From the NCBI RefSeq assembly GCF_030704305.1, contig NZ_CP131935.1, positions 1,240,001-1,304,000 of the forward strand: a stretch of DNA of 64,000 bases, given 5' to 3'. Shown here piece after piece: positions 31,058 to 38,636 of this stretch (within the stretch, counting starts at the first letter, position 1; every line of letters begins with the position of its first letter). The DNA comes from Massilia sp. R2A-15. GTDB taxonomy: Bacteria; Pseudomonadota; Gammaproteobacteria; Burkholderiales; Burkholderiaceae_D. The notes beneath the pieces were generated by a model. The model was not told the DNA's origin. It saw only the letters and a program-made list of their open reading frames with translations, and searched no databases. Made by a program: the position numbers and the translations under genes.

Positions 31058-31086
31058 AAAAAGGCATCCCGCAGGATGCCTTTTTT
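31058..31086 (+). terminator. Rho-independent terminator after ftsH
   Basis: GGCATCC-CGCA-GGATGCC stem flanked by AAAAA on the left and TTTTTT on the right. The A-rich left side pairs with the T run, so it could act in both directions. Confidence 0.9.
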
Positions 31087-31110
31087 CGTTTCCGTCCGCG
31101 CCGCAAAGAT

Positions 31111-31137
31111 GGGGTCAGGTCCGCGGGACCTGACCCC
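31111..31137. repeat. GGGGTCAGG palindrome
   Basis: GGGGTCAGGTCCGCGGGACCTGACCCC is a nearly perfect inverted repeat between the ftsH terminator and folP. Confidence 0.75.
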
Positions 31138-31190
31138 GCTGTCGTCGCCGCCGCCGGCATGTCGAGATCTATTTTCCGTCTATAAGTAAG

Positions 31191-32027
31191 ATGCGCCATT
31201 TCCTCCAATGCGGCCGTTTCGGCTACACCCTCGACAGCGACGTGCTGGTGATGGGTATCCTCAACGTCACGCCCGACTCGTTTTCCGACGGCGGCCGCTT
31301 CCAGGCCCTCGAATTTGCCATCTCGCGCGCCGAAGAGATGGTGGCCGACGGCGCCGACATGATCGACATCGGCGGCGAATCGACCCGTCCCGGCTCGCCG
31401 GCGGTACCGCTCGAAGAAGAATTGCGCCGCGTGATGCCGGCGCTGTACGCCTTGCGCGGCCTGGGCAAGCCACTGTCGATCGACACCTGGAAGCCCGAAG
31501 TCATGCGCGAGGCCGTCATCGCCGGCGCCGACATGATCAACGACATCAACGGCTTCCGCGCGCCGGGCGCGATCGAAGCGGTGGGGGAAAGCGACTGTGG
31601 CCTGTGCGTCATGCACATGCAAAACACGCCGCAGACAATGCAACAGCAGCCGGAATACGCGGACGTGGTGGGCGAGGTGATCGCCTTCCTGCGCGAGCGC
31701 ATCGACGCGCTCACGGACGCCGGCATCGCGCGCAAGCGCATTTGCGTCGATCCCGGCTTCGGCTTCGGCAAGACCGTCGAGCACAACTTCGCGCTGCTGC
31801 GCGCAACCGGACGGATCGAGCAGGAACTCGGCCTGCCGGTACTGGCGGGCCTGTCGCGCAAATCGATGATCGGCGCGGTAACGGGGCGACCGGTGGAACA
31901 GCGCTTGGCGGGCAGCCTTGCAGGGGCATTGGCTGCGGTGGCGCATGGCGCTAAAATTGTACGCGTGCATGATGTTCCGGAGACCGTGGACGCGCTGAAG
32001 GTCTGGCAAGCAGCAAACATTCACTAA
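31191..32027 (+). CDS. folP: Dihydropteroate synthase
   Basis: FolP condenses p-aminobenzoate with dihydropterin pyrophosphate in folate synthesis and is the sulfonamide target. The 278-aa protein has the family signatures [51 protein letters not shown] and GLSRKSMIG. Length is normal. It begins 54 bases after a palindromic repeat and ends 19 bases before glmM, with which it forms the conserved ftsH-folP-glmM group. Confidence 0.96.
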   Translation: MRHFLQCGRFGYTLDSDVLVMGILNVTPDSFSDGGRFQALEFAISRAEEMVADGADMIDIGGESTRPGSPAVPLEEELRRVMPALYALRGLGKPLSIDTWKPEVMREAVIAGADMINDINGFRAPGAIEAVGESDCGLCVMHMQNTPQTMQQQPEYADVVGEVIAFLRERIDALTDAGIARKRICVDPGFGFGKTVEHNFALLRATGRIEQELGLPVLAGLSRKSMIGAVTGRPVEQRLAGSLAGALAAVAHGAKIVRVHDVPETVDALKVWQAANIH

Positions 32028-32046
32028 TCAACGAAAAAGAGAAGAT

Positions 32047-33384
<1,338 letters not shown>

Positions 33385-33439
33385 GGAAAGTTGCGTGTCA
33401 CATTGACGGAGGCGGCGCAAAGAGGTATTATGTCGTCTT

Positions 33440-33516
33440 CGGAGTGTGGCGCAGCCCGGTAGCGCACCTGGTTTGGGACCAGGGGGTCCAAGGTTCGAAT
33501 CCTTGTACTCCGACCA
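33440..33516 (+). tRNA. tRNA-Pro (UGG)
   Basis: A 77-base cloverleaf with acceptor stem CGGAGTG/TACTCCG, anticodon stem CCTGG/CCAGG around the loop TTTGGGA (anticodon TGG), T loop TTCGAAT and an encoded CCA end. It begins 55 bases after glmM. Confidence 0.95.
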
Positions 33517-33527
33517 CAGTTTTAAAG

Positions 33528-33558
33528 ACGGGCTGTCATGAGAATGACGGCCCGTTTT
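33528..33558 (+). terminator. Rho-independent terminator after tRNA-Pro
   Basis: A 12-bp stem ACGGGCTGTCAT / ATGACGGCCCGT with one G-U pair, a GAGA loop and a following TTTT. It separates the two tRNA genes, so tRNA-Arg probably has its own promoter. Confidence 0.85.
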
Positions 33559-33598
33559 CCATTGCGTGCAGGATTTTCCGCTTGCACCGCATCTCAGA

Positions 33599-33675
<77 letters not shown>

Positions 33676-33802
33676 TCAAGTCCAGATAAATCCCCGGTGT
33701 ATACATCCAGCACAATAAGATGTGAATAGTATTCGCTTGACATGAAATATCAACGCTGCCAATACTGGGCTGGAATCTATTAACCAGATCCGCAGGGATG
33801 TC

Positions 33803-34312
33803 GTGAATCGTAAATTGGCGTCGATGAATATATTGGCTGGTTTCATATTGGTCGTCTTTTCGAGTGCGTCCGCACGGACCATGGCAGCGAATGATTTGAA
33901 GGGCTTTGTTCACGCCATTCTCGAAAATCACATTAACCAGGAATTTTTCGAACATTCGTTCGACGCAAAGCTCGAAAAGACGGTGGACACTCCGGACGAG
34001 CTGCGCTACGTCGGCCCGGGCCCGATGCTCCGCGACGGGACTCGGATTGATGAGTTGCTGGTAGTGAAATACAGTAACGGCCGCCCAGCCCCGCTCATTG
34101 TCGGTGCGCATATTTCCGGGCGCTGTATCAAAATTCAAGAGATCGAGCATTCTTTTAAGAACGTCGAAATGACGGGCATGTCGCTGCCCCAGCCGGATGC
34201 GTCTGCATGGTACAGAGCACAGACTGAAACTGGCAGGATCGAATTCTTTGTCAATCTTGATTCGCGTTGTCTTTCATCGATCAAAATATTTCAACGCGAT
34301 CCTTCGCGCTAA
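33803..34312 (+). CDS. Hypothetical secreted protein, 169 aa
   Basis: I do not recognise this protein. It has an N-terminal signal peptide (ILAGFILVVFSSASA, cleavage near residue 25) and a soluble domain with two cysteines (GRCIKIQ and DSRCLSS) that may form a disulfide in the periplasm. The GTG at 33803 is preceded by AGGGA at good spacing; an ATG at 33824 is an alternative that would keep most of the signal peptide. It is the first gene after tRNA-Arg, in a stretch of lower GC content than its neighbours, and could be acquired. No partner is evident. Confidence 0.65.
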   Translation: MNRKLASMNILAGFILVVFSSASARTMAANDLKGFVHAILENHINQEFFEHSFDAKLEKTVDTPDELRYVGPGPMLRDGTRIDELLVVKYSNGRPAPLIVGAHISGRCIKIQEIEHSFKNVEMTGMSLPQPDASAWYRAQTETGRIEFFVNLDSRCLSSIKIFQRDPSR

Positions 34313-34570
34313 GTTTCATGGCGTAATACGGCAGCGCACGTTGCACGTGAAAAACGTCATGACTTCCCCCACTTCACTGGTCAGGTTGAGTTGCCAGTCA
34401 GACCTCTTAGACCATTGAAACCAGCCGTAGGTGCATGATTTGGCTGGGGGCGGGGAAGCTCCTTTCATTCATTCGGACACGTTCTCAGCAATATGCGTTC
34501 AAGCGTAAGCGGCCATCGTTGAGGCCCCATTCGCATGGCCGGCACTCTGTAGCAAGCGGAGTTAAGTTAT

Positions 34571-34930
34571 TTAACGAGCGCGAGCGGCTTTAGCGTGCTT
34601 CGACCAATCGATATAGCCTAAGCCACCTGCCATGCACTTCGTGTAAACGGTGGCTCGTGCTTCGGAAGGAAGTGGACGCATCGTGAAGACCCATCTGGCG
34701 ATGTCTACTTGATTATCGTCGATAACCTTTTGCCGAATTTTAGGTCGTTTGGGATCGGCACCTTTAGGATCGGTGAGAATGCCGGTCACGTACTCTTCGG
34801 TTTGGCCCGCTTTCATTAACTCGGCACTTACTTCAGCTATTTGAGCTGCGCTTAAACACACTCGCTCAGATTGAGCGTAAGCGGAAACGCTGTACAGAAG
34901 TGTTGCGCAGACAACTAGAGTTTTTAACAT
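34571..34930 (-). CDS. Hypothetical periplasmic protein, paralogue of its upstream neighbour
   Basis: A 119-aa protein with a clear signal peptide (LVVCATLLYSVSAYAQS, cleavage after AYA). The mature part has two cysteines, RVCLSAAQ near the start and VYTKCMAG near the end. The pattern VCL...W(V)FTM..LPSEAR..VYTKC is shared with the protein encoded just upstream, so the two are tandem paralogues. Their genes are three bases apart and clearly one operon. I do not recognise the family. No gene is visible in the 258 bases to its left. Confidence 0.65.
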   Translation of the reverse strand: MLKTLVVCATLLYSVSAYAQSERVCLSAAQIAEVSAELMKAGQTEEYVTGILTDPKGADPKRPKIRQKVIDDNQVDIARWVFTMRPLPSEARATVYTKCMAGGLGYIDWSKHAKAARAR

Positions 34931-34933
34931 TGG

Positions 34934-35281
34934 TTAGCCATCCAGCTTGGGGTTATATGCGAAAAATTCACGATTGAGGCACTTCGTGTACACAAGTTTC
35001 CGAGCCTCCGAAGGCGGGAGTTGAACCGTGTAGACCCAGGAGATAACCTGTTGCAGGGCTACGTACAAGTCTCCCTGCGGTGTGCCCTTTCGCCCCGGTG
35101 TCGGCACGCTCAACGCCTCTTTTTCCGATCTTCCACTCTCTCGTGCTTCCGCGACGCCCTCAGCATACTTGCCGATCACGAGGCAAACCTGTTCCCTTCC
35201 TTGGTTGCGAGCGATGGCGCTTCCACTCGTCAAACCGACAAGTGCCATCATCATAGGCAAAGCAAATTTCTTGACGTTCAT
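34934..35281 (-). CDS. Hypothetical periplasmic protein, 115 aa
   Basis: First gene of a two-gene operon. It has a signal peptide (ALPMMMALVGLTSGSAIAR) and a mature domain with paired cysteines (EQVCLVIG and VYTKCLNR), plus the shared WVYTVQLPPSEARKLVYTKC block. About 30 percent of residues seem to match its downstream paralogue by eye. A GGAGGA ribosome-binding site precedes the ATG. Function is unknown; the pair resembles small periplasmic disulfide-bonded proteins of the kind found with immunity or stress functions, but nothing in the sequence proves that. Confidence 0.65.
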   Translation of the reverse strand: MNVKKFALPMMMALVGLTSGSAIARNQGREQVCLVIGKYAEGVAEARESGRSEKEALSVPTPGRKGTPQGDLYVALQQVISWVYTVQLPPSEARKLVYTKCLNREFFAYNPKLDG

Positions 35282-35474
35282 GCATCCTCCTTATTGGCAA
35301 TACTACCAAGTTGGTTGCACATCAGCAACCCGTTCGGCGTCATATCTCGGGTAACTGGAATAGTTGGGGGACGCTGGATTTGCATCCGCCGCGCGCCCTA
35401 AGGTCATGTCAGGATCTGTCAAAGTTGGATGTGTTTTGTATGATCAAATCCAAGGCAATCGCGACGGACACATC

Positions 35475-35743
35475 ATGGGAATGAACATCAATTTGACTCC
35501 TCATCTTGAGGAGATGGTGCGACAGAAAGTCGATTCGGGCTGGTGCACGTCGGCGAGTGAGGTCGTGCGAGAGGCGTTGCGTCTGATGGAAGAAAAGCAC
35601 CAACTGCTGGGTGCCAAGCTCAATCAACTCCGATGTGACTTGCAGGAGGGCCTGCACAGCGGCGCACCACGCCATGGGATCCAGAGGAAATCAAGCGCGC
35701 CGGACGGGCCAGACGCAAAGCCAAGGCTGCGGATGGTGCGTAA
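35475..35743 (+). pseudogene. ParD-like antitoxin, frameshifted
   Basis: The start (MGMNINLTPHLEEMV, then SASEVVREALRLMEE) is a typical ribbon-helix-helix antitoxin of the ParD family. After residue ~62 the frame is wrong. Shifting by one base near 35661-35668 restores the usual C-terminus (PWDPEEIKRAGRARR) and ends at TAA 35741-35743, directly before the toxin start. A one-base deletion is therefore likely. As it stands, translation would run into an unrelated tail until 35810. The DNA-binding N-terminus could still be made. Confidence 0.75.
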
Positions 35744-35815
35744 ATGCCCGTCGTCACTACGCGCCCACGTCCCCAAATTGATATTGATAAAATCTGGGAT
35801 TCCATCGTAAGCTGA
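35744..35815 (+). pseudogene. ParE-like toxin remnant, first 23 codons
   Basis: Starting one base after the antitoxin stop, the frame reads MPVVTTRPRPQIDIDKIWDS, which resembles the N-terminus of ParE/RelE-type toxins, then stops after IVS. The break coincides with the start of a tRNA-like 3' fragment. The remaining ~75 residues of a usual ParE are missing, so no toxin can be made. Together with the shifted parD this is a dead toxin-antitoxin module. Confidence 0.7.
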
Positions 35816-35847
35816 CGGTCGCAGGTTCGAACCTGCTCGCTAGGCCA
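35805..35847 (+). other. tRNA 3'-half fragment, possible attachment-site scar
   Basis: CGTAAGCTGACGGTCGCAGG followed by TTCGAAC, CCTGC and ...GGCCA forms a good T arm (GCAGG/CCTGC) and a CCA-type end, but the 5' half of a tRNA is absent. About three quarters of its bases match the 3' half of tRNA-Arg at 33633-33675. The two could bound an island, or the fragment may come from another tRNA. Confidence 0.6.
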
Positions 35848-35900
35848 GTTTAAGAAGGTAATTCAACCACATCACTGCGATACAAGTCTTGGGCGTTTGA

Positions 35901-36704
35901 CTAGAACAAAGTCGATATAGCCACACTAACCGCACGCCGCGTATGTTCGGGCTGGGCAACCGTGCCCACAAACTGACCATTGCGCATGAGTGGCACATCG
36001 CCACTGCGCGCGACATTGATCGTATCGACACCGACGCGCAGTTCGACGCGAGGCACCGCCGACGGACGCACGCTGGCCCCAATGCGCCAACCGCGCGCCC
36101 GCTGCGTAGTCAGCGAGGCCGCATCGAGGACGCCCGAAAAGCCGACATCAAGCCGCTCTGGCCCAGCCAAGACCAGCGCGCCGTCGATACCAAAACGACC
36201 CACGGCGGAGCTGTCCCATTGCCCGCGCGCTCCAATCAGCAAACGCGCGGAGGCGCTGCGCTCCTGCAACCCCGCCGCGCCACTGGCGCCCTGAATGTCC
36301 CGTCGCCAACCGTCCCATTCGCCTGCAACGAATCCGGCAACCCGCTCGTTAATGGCGTAGCTGACTCCGGCGCGCAGCTGAATCAGCCGCGTCGCCGACG
36401 TCGATTCAGCCGGTGCGCCGGCCTGGGTCTGGCCGTGATAGTCGATGCCGTGTTGATAGGCCTCGCCCCCGGCGAAGACGCCGAAATTGTCCGCCTGCCA
36501 AGCGAGGCGTGCGGCGACGCCGGGAAGCGAGCCAGTCTCGCGGACAAGCGTGGCGCCGGATCTGTCGAATTCCGTATTCGCGACGCTCTGCGCGCCAAGA
36601 CCGAGCGCGCCCTGCCATTGGGCGCAGGCGGCGAGTTCTGGTAAGGCGAGCAGAGCGGCTAGCAGGGCCGCTCGCCAAACGCGGCCCCTCAGAGCAACGA
36701 TCAA
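35901..36704 (-). CDS. Outer-membrane beta-barrel-like protein
   Basis: A 267-aa protein with a signal peptide (LLAALLALPELAACA) and a series of alternating hydrophobic strands, ending in phenylalanine (VSVAISTLF), the usual signal for insertion into the outer membrane by the Bam complex. No specific family is recognised. The only reasonable start is TTG at 36704, which overlaps the stop of the upstream lipoprotein gene in TTGA, so the two are probably translated together. Conserved glycine and arginine positions are compatible with an 8-10 strand barrel. Confidence 0.75.
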   Translation of the reverse strand: MIVALRGRVWRAALLAALLALPELAACAQWQGALGLGAQSVANTEFDRSGATLVRETGSLPGVAARLAWQADNFGVFAGGEAYQHGIDYHGQTQAGAPAESTSATRLIQLRAGVSYAINERVAGFVAGEWDGWRRDIQGASGAAGLQERSASARLLIGARGQWDSSAVGRFGIDGALVLAGPERLDVGFSGVLDAASLTTQRARGWRIGASVRPSAVPRVELRVGVDTINVARSGDVPLMRNGQFVGTVAQPEHTRRAVSVAISTLF

Positions 36705-37735
36705 AGGCTCGCTACGAAAGCGGTCCAGGCGATCGTATTGGTTTGGGTAATCACGCCGTCGCCCTTCGCGCTGTAATCCAGGCGCACCTTGTTGCCTGGC
36801 ACAACCGTCGCGGTGACCGACGAGGCCGCCCCATTGATGATCATCGAACCGGAGCTCGGCACGCCGCTGTCGCCGACGACAAACGGCTGCAGCGTGCTGA
36901 CGGTAACGCTGAGCTGGCCCAGCGAGCCGAAGGTGCCGGTCAGCGCGTAATTGGTGCTGACGCTGAACGTATTGCCCGAGCCGCTGACAGTAGCCGTGTA
37001 GTTGGACAGACGGAAATCGCTGACCTTCACGCCGCCTTTGCGTTCAATGCTCTGCAGGGACGTGCCGCTGATGGCCAGGCTAACGGTGCCGGCCGCAGTC
37101 TGCGACATCACGAGTTTCATGTCGCCAGCTACTGTGGCGGAGGTCGTGCCTTCCGCCACAGTGAAATCCGTGAACGTCATATCCATGGTCGCGGCGCCTG
37201 CGCCGGTGCCAAACAAATTGCCGGAAATGTTGGAGAACGTCATCGAAATGGCGCCATTCATCGTGGTGCCGGCCTCGACGCAATTGTTGGCCGTGATGCT
37301 GAATTTGTCGCCATTGGCCGGGCCGTTCGATCCCGCGGCCGTTCCGCTGACCGTGATGGTGCCGCCGCCGGCGCAGGCCTGGGTCTGCGAGCTGGACACC
37401 CCGGTCAGCAGGGCAGGGGCGCCGCCGGCGTAGGAGCGCTTGAGCAACGCGAGCGCCGGGTTGACGACGCCGGGGGCCTTGCCGTCCACGCTCACGCCGG
37501 TCAGCAGGGAACTGACGCCAGTGGACGAATCGCCGATCGAGCCGTTGGCCGCATAGGCGTTGCTCGCCACCTGCGTCGAATTGCTGGCCGAAATCGGTGA
37601 CAGTGTGGAGACCGGGGCGCCCGGGGCGGGCGCCGATGCGCTGCCGCCTCCGCCGCCGCAGGATGCCAGCATCAGCAGCGAGGCGATGCAAAGGGAAAGG
37701 GAGGTGCCACGAGATTTGATCTTGCGGATATTCAT
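36701..37735 (-). CDS. Hypothetical lipoprotein, 344 aa
   Basis: A lipoprotein with lipobox LASC (Cys near residue 26) followed by GGGGGSA, then a Ser/Thr/Gly-rich, probably beta-stranded body. Short repeating phrases such as TGVS and TVSGSG occur, and two cysteines (QACAGGG and NNCVEAG) may pair. I do not recognise a family. It is the first gene of a pair with the beta-barrel gene, overlapping it by four bases, which suggests a surface lipoprotein exported or anchored through that barrel. That is inference. Confidence 0.75.
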   Translation of the reverse strand: MNIRKIKSRGTSLSLCIASLLMLASCGGGGGSASAPAPGAPVSTLSPISASNSTQVASNAYAANGSIGDSSTGVSSLLTGVSVDGKAPGVVNPALALLKRSYAGGAPALLTGVSSSQTQACAGGGTITVSGTAAGSNGPANGDKFSITANNCVEAGTTMNGAISMTFSNISGNLFGTGAGAATMDMTFTDFTVAEGTTSATVAGDMKLVMSQTAAGTVSLAISGTSLQSIERKGGVKVSDFRLSNYTATVSGSGNTFSVSTNYALTGTFGSLGQLSVTVSTLQPFVVGDSGVPSSGSMIINGAASSVTATVVPGNKVRLDYSAKGDGVITQTNTIAWTAFVASL

Positions 37736-38162
37736 TTAGCTCTCTCTGCTGATGTTGGTATGGAGGGAATAGTATACTTGTTTCTTCGTGTAATTAGTTG
37801 TTTCTTTCTAAAGATGTCGGGTTTTGCAATTTCGTGAATCTTCACTTGTGTCGAAAGCGCGCTGACGGCTCACAAAACTCAGTTAGTCCGCATGCACCAG
37901 CCTTCCCCGGACCGCCCCTCCACGACGCGCCCATCACCGCCACCGTCCACCGATACCGGCACCAATCTAGGCCGCTTCTGGCAACCTTGCAAGAAAATTC
38001 AGGTTGAGATTATTTTAATTAACGCTTTGTGAAGCGGCGATAGCAAAAGCCGCGTATTCCGATGCCGCGCCATGATCCCGATCAGACGGATCTGTAAGCA
38101 AATAAACAACAATTCTGATGTCGGCCTCAGCAAAGGAGGCGCAATTACAGAGGGGAATTGTC
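37736..38162. other. Intergenic region, 427 bases, no gene seen
   Basis: Relatively AT-rich. On the minus strand TATACT (37776-37771) could be the -10 of the lipoprotein gene. The rest holds no believable gene, repeat or RNA that I can see. The AGAGGGGA at its right end is the ribosome-binding site of the next gene. Confidence 0.6.
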
Positions 38163-38543
38163 ATGTTTAATGTAAGCATATTTGCCACGCATCTGCGCAA
38201 GTCCGCAGTCAGTGGTTTCGGCAGGGGCCTGTGCGCGCGCTACGTGCGGCAGGCGCTCGAGGACGGGGGCGCCGATACGGCCGGCCATCCGGTCAGCGCG
38301 AAGGACTGGGGGCCGACGCTGCTGCGCATCGGGTTCCAGCCGATCGACATCGCGAGCATCGACGGCTTCGTGCCGCAAAAAGGCGACGTGGCTGTGATCC
38401 AGGCCACTTCCGCCCATCCGCACGGCCACATCCAGGGCTTCGACGGGAAAAACTGGATTTCCGATTTCGTCCAGGCCGCGTTCTGGCCGGGACCGGCTTA
38501 TCGAAGGGAGACGCCACCGAGCGCCGTGTACCGGCCGTCATAA
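38163..38543 (+). CDS. CHAP/NlpC-P60-like putative peptidoglycan amidase
   Basis: A 126-aa protein with the layout of a small papain-like amidase: a catalytic cysteine near the N-terminus (GRGLCARYVRQALEDGG), then SAKDWGPTLLRIGF, and a histidine in HGHIQGFDGKNWISDF, ending with a short tail. No signal peptide is seen. Such compact CHAP-like proteins are known among type VI secretion effectors and phage enzymes, but no secretion or immunity gene is adjacent, so the role is open. The ATG at 38163 is preceded by AGAGGGGA. Confidence 0.65.
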   Translation: MFNVSIFATHLRKSAVSGFGRGLCARYVRQALEDGGADTAGHPVSAKDWGPTLLRIGFQPIDIASIDGFVPQKGDVAVIQATSAHPHGHIQGFDGKNWISDFVQAAFWPGPAYRRETPPSAVYRPS

Positions 38544-38553
38544 AGCAAGCAGC

Positions 38554-38579
38554 GGGATCAGGTCCGCCGGATCTGATCT
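38554..38579. repeat. Diverged GGGGTCAGG-type palindrome
   Basis: GGGATCAGGTCCGCCGGATCTGATCT is a degenerate relative of the GGGGTCAGG palindrome family seen at 19972, 27717 and 31111. Confidence 0.6.
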
Positions 38580-38636
38580 GAATATTATTTTAAAGATACA
38601 CTTGTTTCCTCCGAGCCACAGAAATCAACATGGTAG

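Noticed and set aside
35805..35847. A complete third tRNA gene
   Set aside because: Only the T arm and 3' end exist; no acceptor 5' strand, D arm or anticodon stem partner is present.
37798..38007. Plus-strand frame of 69 codons in the gap before the CHAP-like gene
   Set aside because: It has no ribosome-binding site, an unusual composition for a protein, and no recognisable motif.
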